Assembly: GCA_949825045.1 (NCBI GenBank)
Contig: OX463835.1
Location: 22,709,201-22,773,200, forward strand
Origin: Argyresthia goedartella
Taxonomy: Eukaryota > Arthropoda > Insecta > Lepidoptera > Argyresthiidae
Reading direction: 5' to 3'
DNA length: 64,000 bases
This document shows positions 19,275-30,999 of the stretch, one piece after another (position 1 is the first letter of the stretch; each line of letters opens with the position of its first letter). Below the pieces are notes generated by a model that saw only the letters and a program-made list of their open reading frames with translations, was not told where the DNA came from and did no database searches. The position numbers and the translations under genes are program-made.

Positions 19275-22098
19275 ATGCCAAGAGGATGGCGCAATCATCT
19301 ACTCTTCTACGAGCAGAAGAGAAATAGGAGAAACTTGAGGACGGAAGTCAGAGAATTGTCAAGCGCCCTCGACCTGCCTGACGAAGAATTTTTACAGAAT
19401 TATAAAGTCAGCAGGGAAATGGTGGACTACCTGTGCCACGAATTAGAGGTAGACCTCGCGCCAGGCAACGCCGACGGATTACCCGTGCTTATAAAGGTAT
19501 GTGTGCAAAAGGTTAAACTCATCAATACAAGCTATTTTTATTATGGGGCTGAATACAACTGGGTACCATAACCATATCATATCATACTAAAACTTTAAAC
19601 TTACTTTACTGAGTCTTAACTGCAATCATCTGCACAGTTATAAGTGATTTATCTATGGATTAAAAAAAGATTGCAATGCCGATCACCTATATAACCCCAC
19701 CACCTAATGTTACAGGTTTTGACATCGCTGAAAATATTAATAAATGGGCACTACCAGCGCGGAGTCGGTCAGGACCAGAATATTTCTATTGGCCAAACCA
19801 CTGTCAGAAAATACTTACAGCAGTTTGTGGAGGCCGTCAACAGAAGGTAATTCATGTCAATACAAATATAACCCTAGGTTTGCTGGTAGAAATCTCTCTT
19901 TAGAGATAAGCTCGCCTTTGCCCATACAATGTTTTGTTAACTTACTATGAAGATTTCTGTGCATTAAAGAATATGAATGAATAACTACATTTCTGTTGCC
20001 AGTGTTTAAGATACTACTTACCTATTTTAATTACATTTTTAGACTCAAACCTACATGGGTGGTGTTCCCCGGTACAGAGGCATCACGGCAGAATGTGGCA
20101 GAAGGATTTAGAAGAAAATTTGGGCTCCCTGATATTTTGGGGGCAGTTGACTGCACGCATGTGGAAATATTTCCGCCAAAAAAGCCCCATAATCTGCAAT
20201 ACCTAAATAGACACGGCCATACCTCGATAAATGTGCAATTGGTAAGCAAAAATCGCCTAAATAATTAACTACTTGAGCAGATTTTTATCAAAAAATGCTT
20301 TGATTAACTTTATTTATTGTGTCGCAGGTTGCTGATGCCGATTGCCGTTTACTCAATGTAAACGCAGAGTACCCCGGCCGAGTACATGATCAATTTATAT
20401 TTAACCACTCTGTGGTCAAAACAGAGATGCGGAGGCTATATGACCAAAGAATTGGAGAATATTATCTTTTGGGTGAGAGACTACATTCAGCGTCATGCTA
20501 GGATAGGTAGGTACCCCATGGGAGTTATTATTATGCGGCATAAGTTGCATTAATCAAACTAAAAGCAGTATTCTAGCATGTTGCATATGGTACTAAGGAA
20601 ATAATAAAGTATTGCTTTATACTCTCTCTCTCTCTAGCATACACTTAGTATTAAATGAATAACATGGTATAATAGGAGATAAGTAATTATCGAACAGAAT
20701 AAAGAATATTTTGATTTTGTATAATAATGTAAATGTCTTTGATTTCAAAACATAACTAAAAAATTTAACAATTTAAATTACAAATTTAATCAACCTTAAA
20801 CATGATAAATAACATATTAAGTTAGTCATTGTTATGACTAAGTACCTAATAATCAGACTTAGGTAAGTAAAATAAACAAATAAAAACTTAAACAATTTTA
20901 CCATACTCTTTAAGAATAACATTATATAAATCACAGATTAAATCAGCCTTGTACATAATAAATGACATATTGATTAAAGTCATTGTTGTGTCTACCTAAT
21001 AATCAGTCTTAGGTGCTTACATAAGCATAAAATAAACTAAAAACTTAAACAATTTTACCATACTCTTTAAGAATAACATTATATAAATCACAGATTAAAT
21101 CAGCCTTGTACATAATAAATCACATTGATTAAAGTCATTGTTGTGTCTACTCATAATCAGGTGCTTAATAATAATAATAATTAGGTGCTTACATAAGCAT
21201 AAAATAAACTAAAAACTTAAACAATTTTACTTTACTGAGACTATTATTATTTTAAATCACAAATTAAATCAGTCTTAATCATAATAAATATTGAATGATC
21301 TTATATTAGCCTCTTATCTCTTTCCAATGCTTGCTTAAATATCTAAAGATATCTCTCACCATCATACATTCTTAATAACCTTAATAATGCCTACTTAAAA
21401 AGTAAACATAAATCGTCGAGATCTCAATCTGTAACAAAAAATACAAGTAAAGTAAGATGTAGCCTATACAATACATGTCCTACAGCCTTCTCTCAGATAG
21501 GTAGTTTAGGCGCCAAATTCGGATTGGCGATACCCGCCGGTTTCCACAAGGTGTTTTCCTGCTACCAGCTACCAGCTACTCACTACTTACTAGGCTATCA
21601 CACCACTACCAATAAGTAACAATTATTTTTTATTTTCAGGTGATTCAGGTTACGCCCTAGAGCCATGGCTAATGACACCTATCAGAGACGCTCCAGATGA
21701 AAGTCCTGAGTTCCGTTATACCCAATGGCACTGCCAAACCAGGAATCTCATTGAGAGGACCAATGGGTACCTGAAAGGCACATTCAGGATTTTGGGGTGT
21801 GATCGCAGTCTACACTATGCGCCTGAAAAAGCATCGCAGTTGGTGTATGCAAGCTGCACCCTATATAATATTATGAAAAATTTCAGGTAAGTTATTGCTA
21901 CATAATTCATTGCATGGCTTACAAGTTTTTAGCTATGGTAAGTATGGCAATAATTAATATTTTTGTTACAGAATTCCTTTGGTTCATATCGACGAAGGGG
22001 TCGTTGAAGAGGTGGGCGTGAGGCGTGGTGTTAACGCCAGATTGCTGGGAGTGGCTATGCAGCGACGCCAACATATATTTCAAAATTATTTTCATTAA
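19275..22098 (+). CDS. HARBI1-like PIF/Harbinger nuclease, six exons, intact
   Basis: Exons by my splice reading are 19275-19496, 19716-19846, 20043-20241, 20328-20472, 21640-21886 and 21972-22098. Every intron is GT-AG and the total is 1071 nt, an exact 356-residue frame plus stop. Family landmarks occur in order: the helical N-terminus, the HTH-like GHYQRGVGQDQNISIGQTTV, then the DDE triad with Asp about 154 (GAVDCTH), Asp about 234 (LLGDSGY) and Glu about 271 (LIERTNGYLKG). HARBI1 proteins are about 350 residues, so the length fits. They derive from Harbinger transposases; some are host genes and some belong to mobile copies. All catalytic residues are present. Intron 2 holds a LINE tail and intron 4 a tandem array. 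A Myb/zeste-like remnant on the opposite strand downstream suggests an original two-gene transposon. No terminal inverted repeats were found, so domestication is possible. Confidence 0.9.
19861..19980 (+). repeat. Kiri/CR1-like 3' UTR fragment in intron 2 of the HARBI1-like gene
   Basis: The block ggtttgctggtagaaatct then agagataagctcgccttt matches the 3' UTR of the LINE at 10302-11452 and the inverted fragment near 4100. It ends with ATTAAAG and short atgaatga units. Confidence 0.75.
20755..21290. repeat. Tandem array in intron 4, about 157-172-bp units
   Basis: The segment aacaattttaccatactc recurs at 20891 and 21048, with a diverged third start at 21220, each followed by a block ending in a cataataaat-like motif. 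The partial first unit starts near 20755. The array is AT-rich and noncoding and accounts for much of this 1.2-kb intron. Confidence 0.85.
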
Positions 22099-22557
22099 AC
22101 AATAATTATTATAACTCATATTCGAACAATATCTGAAGTATTTATTAATGCCCCCACTTCTTATATTATTATTGTAACTAGTGAAAATAAGACACACAAC
22201 AGACTGTTAGGAGTGGCTTTAAAATTTAGGTTAGGTTAGGTTTTACATATATATTTATCCTTACCTATCATGGTGATCCCGCCTATTCTTCAGAACCTGT
22301 TCTCTTGTTAGGTATTTCAAATGATTGCTTATATCCTGAAAAGCATAAAATAAGTTATATAATAATCTGTAATTCCAAAGGTGAACAGTTTTATTTTTTT
22401 GTTATTACAAGGCTTTATTTTTTGGTTATACTGGTCACACAGTACTAAGCTATTTAAAATATACGAACCTTCAAAACTTCTGTATTTAATCTGTCCGATT
22501 CTAGAAAAGCCCTAGTTCCCGGATTTCTGACCCATCTTTCTCTTGTAGTTTTATGAG

Positions 22558-22881
22558 AGGTGGGAGGTGGGTAGGCAGCTGGAGCCTGTCGGTCTATAGA
22601 GGTGGGATGCGGGTGGGCAACTTGGGTTGGGATAAAAGACTCAGCAGCTTGGGGATTACTCTGTCGGTCCGTATAGTTGGGAGGTGGGTTGGTGGCTTGG
22701 GCTTGGATGTGTAACTCAGAGGTGGGAGGTGGGTAGGCAGCTGGAGCCTGTTGGTCTATAGAGGTGGGATGCGGGTGGGCAACTCGGGTTGGGATAAAAG
22801 ACTCTGCAGCTTGGGGATTAGTCTGTCGGTCCGTATAGTTGGGAGGTGGGTTGGTGGCATGGGCTAGGATGTGTAACTCAG
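22558..22881 (-). repeat. Two-copy 162-bp coding repeat
   Basis: Two 54-residue units, each with HATNPPPNYTDRQ-like and AHPHPTSID-like blocks ending APAAYPPPTS, stand head to tail in frame. A third, diverged DRQTDSQ segment precedes them. Confidence 0.85.
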
Positions 22882-23706
22882 GGTCTTGTGAGTCAGTCTG
22901 TCGGTCCATAAAAAGGGCAATTCTGCGAGAGGTGGAAGGCTGGTGGGAAGCTTGAGCTGGAAACTCATGGGCTTGGGTGTCGGTATGTCGGTCCATCCAA
23001 TGCCTGAATCTTTGAGAGGTGGGAGTTAAGTCGGCGGATTGGGATAGGTAGTCTATGGCTTGTGTCTCATTAAGAATAAAGGTAGGTGATTTAGCAGTGG
23101 TGGTGTATGAGCTTCGTCCTATCTGGCCAGTGATAAGCTGCAATGAAATTAGTTTGTTAATTGAATGGAATATGTTCGGCAATTTTACATAGTAATCATA
23201 CAATGTTATATTTACTTCTCCCACTCCCGTTTCATTTTCACCGATGCCAAAAGCACATGCCGTACCAATTATTTTTTAAATTTCAGAGGACTGGTTTGAG
23301 AGATTGGGAACTGGTAGGTTGCCAGTTTCAGCATATACCCGCCTCACCCGGGCACCCTCCTCCCTGGCTCTTTTTTTCATGTCTCTCCAAGTCTGTTAAA
23401 ATAAAATAAATTTGGTATAGTTCACATTATGTAGATACTAAACGTACAGATTTTCATGCCTCAGTATTTTTACCCAACTGCTCAAAATGAGGGTTATGTT
23501 GTTCACCATCATGTATGTATGTTGGTATGTACTTTTCTATGTTACCACCCACCTACAGCCATGATGCAGTCGGGATTTTTCATTATTTTTACAATACTAA
23601 GTTTGAACTTACGTTTCTCCACTGCTCCACGGTTTTCGCCGGCCCAGCGGCATTTAATATTTTTTGTAGTAACTCCCACTCTTGCATATATAAACGCTTT
23701 CCCATA

Positions 23707-23729
23707 GGGGGGGGGGGGGGGGGGGGGGG
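23707..23729. repeat. Run of 23 G followed by purine tract
   Basis: Twenty-three consecutive G are followed by agagagggggg. Such a run may form G-quadruplexes and is a frequent site of sequencing error, so its length is uncertain. Confidence 0.9.
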
Positions 23730-24559
23730 AGAGAGGGGGGAGGAAGTAACCCCCCTGTAAAATATCCAGTCTAGGAAATGTATGTTTTTTTTTTGTTATG
23801 AATTTTCGAATTTTCAAAAATCCATTTTGAGGTTATTTTTTACTATAGGATTTTTACAAAAAGTCATTGTTTGTAGTATTTATGTTCGAAATCGCCTTAG
23901 CTCTGGCTACTAGGGCTCATAAAAAAGGCAAGTATTTAATTGCACATCAAAAATACTGATTTTCACAGCAAAAAAGAATCAGCAAACACTTATTATGTTT
24001 TAAGTATTTTTGTTGTTCTAACATGTTCAACCTAATACGAAGGATAAAGGGGGCTTTGCCTCGCTCACCCCCTTTACCCTTCACCTAAGCTACCGCAGTA
24101 TTTTGCCCAATAGCACAAAACAAGCAAGAGAGAACTTTCACGCAACTCGAAAAACGGAATGACTTGACACACACACACACTAACCCAGCAACGTTTTTTT
24201 TTTACGTTCAAACATCGACGTTACGTTCCGTTCCACACATTCTAAGTCTAACTGACATTCATCTTAGCCCAAATTTTACGAAAAACGTTCCGTTTCTCCT
24301 GATAATATTCGTAAGTTTAATTAATTCATAATTAATTAAATACTTATCTCCTAGTATTAAAAACTGGATAAATGGTTCAAGGTAAACCCTGTCTACCCCC
24401 TAGTAACCAATTTTACTAAGTATCAAAGAGTCAGTGTTGAAAACTCCCGGTGTACTCCCCGTTGGCGAAGTCCTGGCTATTTGACATATGGTCCAGCATC
24501 TTCGCCAACTGCTGCTGGGTGCTCCTCATTCTGAAATTAGTTTGTGTATGAAATTCAAA

Positions 24560-26840
24560 GTAACGACAAAACTTTACGAAGTAATTGATGGAGTGTAGCC
24601 TTATCTACATTCTAACCAATTACTTCGTAAATGGAAAAAATACTTGAAGATAGAGGGGCTCTGGTGCCACCCCCTTATCGACACTCTGACCAAGTAATTT
24701 GCTTCAACAATTTAATAGAATAAGTATAGTTAATACTTACATCTTTCTTTTTGAGATCATTTTAGTATATTTGAAAAGAAAAACCCCGCTGCGACATGAA
24801 AACAGAAAATGACAGATATGCGTTTTGTTACTCATATTCATATTACTAATATACACAGGTTCATTAAAAAAATATCGAATAAAATGAATGATTTGATTAG
24901 TTGCTTGCGTTGGAACGAAACGAAATTCTTAACTTTCTAGGGATGTTCCGTTATAGCTAAAAACCGGTAACTAAATTTACAGTGTTTCCAGACAAAAATA
25001 AAACACATTTATTTAAAATGGCAATAAGTACTTTTGATAGACAAGACCGCATTCTATTGCATATCTCGAACTCCATTTGCTATGCTCGCATTTTAGACAT
25101 ATCAAGTTCTCTTCTCGAGGTCGAAAGAGCGTTAAAATCTGCATGCTAAGCGAACAGCTATCTTTGTCTATGAAAAGATGTCTTGACTGTGGATAAAGGC
25201 ATGCATGGCCCCGTGTAGTCGCTGTTCCGCGCCCTCTCTTTCAATATCACCCTCACAAGTCATCCATCACTTGTGAACATCGTAAATACACAAACTTGAA
25301 AGTCTAGCGCAGTATCTAACATAACTATCTACAAATGACATAATAACGGAATAGCCGAAATTGTAAACTTACTTTTGAGTTTTTGGATTCAAGTATATAC
25401 ACGTTGATAGGTTACTGATGTTGAAGGTTTTTCCTGTGAGCCGGTACACTGAAAAAGTTGTAAGTAATACGGTAACATCGTGATGCTATAAGTTATAAGA
25501 TCATATACCTAGCTATAAGATCATATTATACAAATAATTAAACGACAAAAACTTACCTTTTCACTGTTTTCTTACGAATTTATTAAGATAAGTACGAGAA
25601 CGAACAGATGCACTTAAAATTACGAGTGGCCTGCCGCATATTGAAAAATTAAATAAACTACCCACATAATAAAATAATATTGAACGCAGTTTCAACCAAC
25701 TTACCACAGAAGTCGCTCAGTCTAAACAGTGAAGTGCGAGTAAGACTCGCGCAATAAAAGGGTACCGTACACATTGGAATGGGGGTAACATTTCTCACCT
25801 ATTCTAATTTGAGGTAGTTTAACTTCACCTTGTATTTTTTTTAAGTAACTTACAAATAATTGAAACAAAGATATGACTCTTTCGGCCTTAAAGGTACCAA
25901 GTAACATGGAATGTATAACACACTTTGAATAATAATGGCTAATCTAACACCCTTAAACAAAAACAATTTAGAGCGGCGTTGCGGGAACCTTTACTTAACG
26001 AGGAGCGACGCAACGGGAGTCGGCTCAAAGCGTAAGCGAGGAGCGGCATAAAGGGGGAGCGAGGTAAAGGGAACAATTCGTCCTGACTAGACCTTGATTG
26101 TATGACTGTATGCAGACTTAAGAAGTAAATAATGCGTCGTGTTCATAGGAAAAGTATTTATTAGTTAGGGTAGATGGTTACAAAAAGTATAGTTAGTACA
26201 AATATAAACTTAAACTCAAAAAAATGTCACAATAATGATGGTCTCGCTATCGATTTAATGGTTTTTAGTTTTAGCATAAATCCTACAATAAGCATCAATC
26301 ATAATCATGTTTGAATTGATATTTCAGGGATACTGCTCCATGTGACAATATAATTGATTAATTCATGACTACAGTACGAACATAGTAATGCAAAAACATA
26401 AAATATAAAATAATTAAAATTAAATTATGAAGTTTCGCAGGCACTAGTTTATTCAGAAAACAATATTTCAAGCTCAAAAGGTGTAATAATATCTTCATAG
26501 TGTGCAAAACAATCTGCCGGATTGTTGCCTAGCCTAGTGAAAAGATCGCTTCGCTCACCCGTACTAATTATCGTAGCAGAAGGCAAAGTCGCATATCACG
26601 TAGTTACATTTAGTAAGCGTTGAGTCGAGTGATAGTTTGCGAATGCATCTCTGACAGACAGGTGTTGCGACCGGGGCTCGCTCGTTTCCCACACGAGGTG
26701 GCAGCGGCACAACTGTCCCCACGTTTAGCCATCTCTTCAATACTCGATTGTGCAAGACAGAGATAGACAGGATAGCCCATCGCTGAAGCTATGGAGATTG
26801 AAGGTGTCCTCACGATTAGTAAATGGGTTTATCATGTTAA
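24560..26840. other. No recognisable gene; one small repeat fragment
   Basis: I find no frame with a recognised domain. At about 25730-25772 is an inverted piece of the dispersed repeat seen in full at 32351-32757 (gtgcgagtaagactcgcgca, then gggtaccgtac). Similar gc-rich phrases (aaagggggagcgaggtaaag near 26050 and a self-complementary relative near 24035-24070) suggest related repeats. A minus-strand frame near 26610-26813 has no recognised domain. Confidence 0.45.
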
Positions 26841-26847
26841 TATAATT

Positions 26848-26960
26848 GAGCTCCGTGGTCAAGTGGGTTTCGCGCTTGCTTGTCACGAAGGATATACAGG
26901 TTCTTATCCTGTGCTGACCGTGTACCGATGAGATAATTTATTTATCTCAAGTAATAATTT
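26848..26960 (+). repeat. tRNA-derived SINE-like element
   Basis: The segment tggtcaagtggg fits a pol III A box and ggttcttatcc, about 35 bases on, is close to a B box. The spacing and the cgcgctt between them fit a tRNA-like head, followed by a gaccgtgtaccgatgag body and an AT-rich tail. The B box has two mismatches, so it is an aged copy. Confidence 0.5.
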
Positions 26961-26994
26961 TTATTAGTTAACTATTTACGTCTATCTGTCTGTT

Positions 26995-27555
26995 GTATGT
27001 ACATTAGGACACCAGCGCAGGGGAAGGCTCAGTAAGAGATGGCGGGACTACCTGCACAAGTTCCTACCAGAGTAGACTGGCGATTATTTCTCAAGTTACT
27101 TCTGCTTTCAACGGCTAACGGCATTTAGTGAAACTTTTTGACACCGGTTTTTTTTTTTGACTACACGATTCTGCGTGGTGTCAACCACTCCTCCACTCCC
27201 TTTTCCCCCAAAACGTGTCCCAACCTGCGGTTTTCCCGATGTTTCTCCGAATTGATTGATTGATAAAAGAAAACTGTCTATGACAAAAATAAAGAACATT
27301 AAATTCTCTACAACATTTGCCTATAAATTATTAGTCAGGCTTAGTAACTCAGTTAATAACGACTGCCCAAACTGCATGAATTTTTATTTTTTCTAAACGT
27401 TTGCATTCGCAGTTTATTAATCAAAAACGGTCGAAGCTATGCTAAAATATCCAAGAAAAGAATTGATGTTCACACATTTACCTACAAAACAAGGCCTAAT
27501 TTACTGTCGTACGAGTATTCGGTCACGACTTTCAGGTCGCAGCGCAGACGCCACC
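26995..27555 (+). repeat. Dispersed repeat copy 1, with a LINE C-terminal scrap
   Basis: About 26998-27065 reads RRGRLSKRWRDYLHKFL in one frame, the phrase typical of an RTE-like LINE C-terminus. From 27074 the sequence matches, inverted, the block at 29048-29400 in order: ctggcg, aactttttgacaccgg, the caggcttagtaactcagt segment, the attcgcagtt segment, and the tttacctacaaaacaa segment. Copy 1 has about 120 bp (27210-27330) that copy 2 lacks. Confidence 0.7.
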
Positions 27556-27584
27556 GCCGCGCCGCGCCGCCCCATGTCGCCCGC

Positions 27585-27848
27585 GGTTCCGTACCCCCAA
27601 GGGTGTCAAACGGGATCCTATTACTAAGCCTCCGCTTTCCGTCAGTCTGCCAGTCAGTCTGTCTATCCGTCAGCGGGCTGCATCTCATCAACCATAATGG
27701 GTACTCGAAATTTTCACAGAATGTGTATTTCTGTTGCCGCTACAGCAACAATTAATGCATTTTTTAAATTAAAGGATTAGTTTTTTTGCCATTTTTCATG
27801 GAACTCTTGGAACCCATGGAACCCTCCGACTCGCACTTGACCTGATTT
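27585..27848 (+). repeat. Dispersed 'ggttccgtaccc...cgactcgcactt' repeat
   Basis: Landmarks shared with the 32351-32757 and 58722-58940 copies are the ggttccgtaccc head, the cctattactaag block, cagtctgtc repeats, gaaattttcacag, tatttctgttgccgctac and the cgactcgcacttg tail. It is noncoding. The middle is shortened relative to the 32-kb copy. Confidence 0.85.
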
Positions 27849-28011
27849 GTAAACATTAAGTATATTCCTATCCACCAGGTTGCAAACAATGTTATTTAAC
27901 AGGAAAAAAACAAATATCCTCGCACGGCACGCGTTGACAGGTTAGGACGTAACATCCTATTTAAGCGGAATAAGTAAACCTATAAAGGTTTATTCACTCT
28001 ACTCTCTTTTA

Positions 28012-28619
28012 GGAGTATCTCCCTCGACCGAAGAAACGCTCGCGGATGTAGATAGTTTCATGGTTAGACTGTACAAAATAAAATCTCCTGTAAACACAAA
28101 GATGAAGCAAGGCACGTCCTCTTCTCCTGAGTTACCACACCTGAAGCTCTGCCACCAACTTCAGATGCAGCACGACTACATATTCACAGAGCACATTACC
28201 AAACTTTCATCTGGAGAAAGGTACACATTGGAGATATGGAGCGGCTTTCTCCAACAGAACTACACAACAGACAACGGTGATAATGCCGCATATGGTTTGG
28301 GTTACCTACAGTAAGTATTGTCTTTGCTAAATCTATTTCTGAGTCTCCTTCCTGTTTTGATCGTGCGTAATGGGGTTATGGGTCGAGAGCAGAGCGTCCT
28401 TTTGGATAGATTACGGGTAGCGTCAGGGTGGCAATAAGCTGATACCAGTGCTTATAACTTTAGAAGCAGTTCCAAAAGCTTTCAAGGATCTTCTTACATG
28501 CGGATGTAGGGCAGGTTGCGGCTTGTATTTGTCGTAGGGAAGTCAAGCAGCCTTGTGCACCAAGCTGCTATTGTAAAGGGATATGTGCCAACCCGGGACT
28601 ACAAAAAGACCAGCAATAA
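28012..28619 (+). pseudogene. Remnant of a Cys-rich arthropod orphan gene, two exons
   Basis: Exon 1 (about 28012-28310) follows a pyrimidine-rich ctctcttttag acceptor and ends in a gtaagt donor. It is open throughout and reads ETLADVDSFMVRLYKIK, then TEHITKLSSGERYTLEIWSG. About 28425-28617 continues the theme NKLIPVLITLEAVPKAF followed by a Cys-rich end (TCGCRAGC, CAPSCYCKGICANP). I recall a widespread insect family of unknown function with this order: a middle domain, a 'P.PA...LL' phrase and a CXC-like Cys-rich tail. A TAG (about 28532) and a one-base shift break the Cys-rich part, so this copy is probably dead. The first exon(s) are not identified. Confidence 0.5.
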
Positions 28620-28639
28620 ATATGTTACTTGATTTTTGT

Positions 28640-29047
28640 TGTATTCGTGATACAGACTGTTTACAATTTATTTATTGATGGTATTTAATGATCACATTCC
28701 AAACCACAATAGTTGATTTTAATCTGTTATCATCATAAAAAGTTTATACCATTATTACCTTAAGTAAATATTTAAATTATGTTATAATTTTCGTTAAGTT
28801 CATTATTGATTCGTTCCGTGCCATAGGTAAAAATAATACTTAAACATAATTATAATAGTGTGTGGTATGAAATGTATAGGTATATGAAACAATTGCTTCA
28901 TAGCTCAATAATAGATCAATATGTAAAACACTCAATTATAAACACTGAAGCACTTAATTATTAAATAATTATAATTTATCAAACGAATTTTATTTTATTT
29001 TAGTATAGTCTTTCACCTACAAAATGTATGTATAGCTTTGTGACTCG
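28640..29047. other. No recognisable feature
   Basis: AT-rich sequence without frames or clear repeats that I could match elsewhere in the window. Confidence 0.5.
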
Positions 29048-29400
29048 CGGTGGGGCGTCTGCGCTGCGGCCTATAAATCATGAACGAATTCTCGTACGAC
29101 GGTAAATAAGGTTTGTTTTGTAGGTAAATGAATGAACATTAGTTCGCTTCTTGGATATTTTATCATAGCTTCGAACGTATTTTTGAGAAATTAACTGCGA
29201 ATGCAAAAAATTAGAATAAAAATAAAATTTTTGTAGTTTGGGCAGACGTTACTGAGTTACTAAGCCTGATATTTATGGGGTTGACACCGGGCAGAATCGT
29301 GTTCAGCGGGGTCTAACTAGTCTAAAAAGACCCGGTGTCAAAAAGTTTTACTAAATACCGTTAGACGTGGTTCTATCCAAATAAACCGCCAGTCTAGTGT
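29048..29400 (-). repeat. Dispersed repeat copy 2, inverted relative to 27074-27555
   Basis: The reverse complement follows the landmarks of copy 1 in order, from ctggcggttta (29395) to the cgcagcgcagacgcc end (29055). The two copies face each other across about 1.5 kb that contains the Cys-rich gene remnant. Confidence 0.8.
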
Positions 29401-29483
29401 GGGTCAATGTAGCTTGGTCGAGAGATGTGTGGGCTTGCCCAGCAGTAAGACACAGTATAGGCTAACTAAAAAAAATATTTACG

Positions 29484-30971
29484 ACACACCCGACACTGAA
29501 ATGATTTCTAGCCAGCATGCGCCCTTCTGTGCCTGAACAAAACACGTCGTTGTGCAAATGATTTATGACACACCTCACACTGAAATGGTTACTCGCCAGT
29601 ATGTGTTCTTATGTGCTTGATCATATGACTTTTTTGTGCAAATGATTTATGACATACATCACACTGAAATGGTTTCTCGCCAGTAAGTGTTCTTATGTGT
29701 ATTGTCAAAATATGTTTTAGTGAAAATTATTTATGACACACTTCACACTGAAATGGTTTCTCTCCAGTATGTACTATTCTGTGCCTGACCAAATTTCTTT
29801 TATTAGTAAACGATTTACGACACACCTGACACTGAAATGGTTTCTCGCCAGTATGCACTCTTCTATGCTTGACCAAACCACATTTATAAGTAAACGATTT
29901 ATGACATACCTCACACTGGTAGTGTTTCTCGCCAGTATGTGTTCTTATGTGGTAGATCATATGACTTTTTTGTACAAATGAATTATGACATACATCACAC
30001 TGAAATGGTTTCTCGCCATTATGTGTTATTATGTGCTTGATCATATGACTTTTTTGTACAAATGATTTATGACATACATTACACTAATATGGTTTCTCGC
30101 CAGTATGTGTTCTTCTATGTCTGACCAAATCACTGTTATAAGTAAATGATTTATGACACACCTCACACTGAAATGGTTTCTCGCCAGTATGTTTACTCAT
30201 GTGCTTGATCAAACCGCTATTGGTTGTAAGAGATTTATGGCACACCTCACACTGATAGGGTTTCTCGCCTGTATGCGTAATCTTGTGTAATATCAAATTT
30301 TGCTTAATTGAAATGGATTTAAGATTATGACAAACATTGCGCTGATAATGTTTCTCCGCAATATTTGTTTGCATATTGCTGCGTTGATGTGATCTATGTC
30401 CGTTCGAGCACTCGCTACACTGATCGTCTGAACACAACACAACAACACAATCAACACAAGGAAAGGGAACAGCTTTATTATTATGTGGATGAACGTCATA
30501 TGTAGTGATGTGACGTTCCAACACAGTTTTTGAAGTAAACCTTTTATAACAGTAATCACAGGCGAAGGTGCTTTGTTCACGAGTAAACTCAATATTGCTA
30601 GAGTTTGGTGTGTTTGTTTGTTGTTGTGTAGTTGTGTTTGTAGTTGCGACACTGTTCATTACTTGTTTTCTTGTTTGTGCGTCGGCTTCCTCTAGCTGAT
30701 CACCAAGCTCTTCTGAACAAACTTTTTTTTTGTCGCAATAAGATTCGAAGGTCTCTTCATCGATTGTAGCGGCGGTTTCTCGGAAGGTAGAGGCCTCTGC
30801 TTCAATGTAATTTTCGAAATATTTCTTGGCAGCTAATTTATCATCATCATCTTCAGTAGCAGTCATCACCAGTGTGTCATCCTCTTGTGTAGAGATGTTG
30901 ATAGAATGAATGAAGCATGTCCTCAGCCGGCCAGGGCGACACACAGTGGTCTGCAGGAACTCGGCAAGATC
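29484..30971 (-). pseudogene. C2H2 zinc-finger protein, last exon, four in-frame stops
   Basis: After a ttaacag acceptor the exon starts at 30971 (DLAEFLQTTVCRPGR) and runs through an acidic linker to tandem fingers. I count about twelve finger units: a diverged first (FACDYCYKRF), a damaged second, and about ten 28-residue units with CxxC...H...H and THTGEKP linkers. Such proteins bind DNA in the nucleus. Stops fall after finger 4 (TAG at 30084-30086, a likely CAG change), within finger 9 (TAA at 29727-29729), and at the two linkers on each side of finger 11. All fingers stay in one frame, so decay is by point mutation only. The exon starts in phase 0. The ZAD exons at 52572-53002 end in phase 0 on the same strand and may be its 5' part. 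Confidence 0.8.
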
Positions 30972-30999
30972 CTGTTAACACAGATACATTGGGACTGTA

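Larger units (their letters stand above)
22454..24530 (-). pseudogene. Zeste/Myb-SANT-like gene remnant beside the Harbinger nuclease
   Basis: Three minus-strand pieces fit an insect Myb/SANT (zeste-like) DNA-binding protein. About 24525-24430 reads MRSTQQQLAKMLDHM, then FANGEYTG. About 23394-23290 follows a taacag acceptor and reads TWRDMKKRAREEGARVRR, then ETGNLP. A stop (TAA) breaks the frame near 23280, after which IIGTACAFGIGENETG leads into the 22454-23224 frame. That frame is Pro/Gln/Thr-rich and contains a doubled 54-residue unit. In Harbinger transposons a Myb-like protein assists the nuclease in the nucleus. Tail-to-tail order with the HARBI1-like gene supports this origin. The stop and the missing middle helix make this copy probably dead. 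Confidence 0.55.

Noticed and set aside
22227..22246. ttaggttaggttaggtt, like the insect telomere repeat
   Set aside because: Only about three units; such short runs are common in insect genomes and give no evidence of a telomeric insertion.
23542..23817. Minus-strand frame with a poly-proline stretch
   Set aside because: It is the complement of the G run; no other coding sign.
26610..26813. Minus-strand frame of 67 codons
   Set aside because: No domain, no splice context and no repeat partner; an overlapping frame is equally open.
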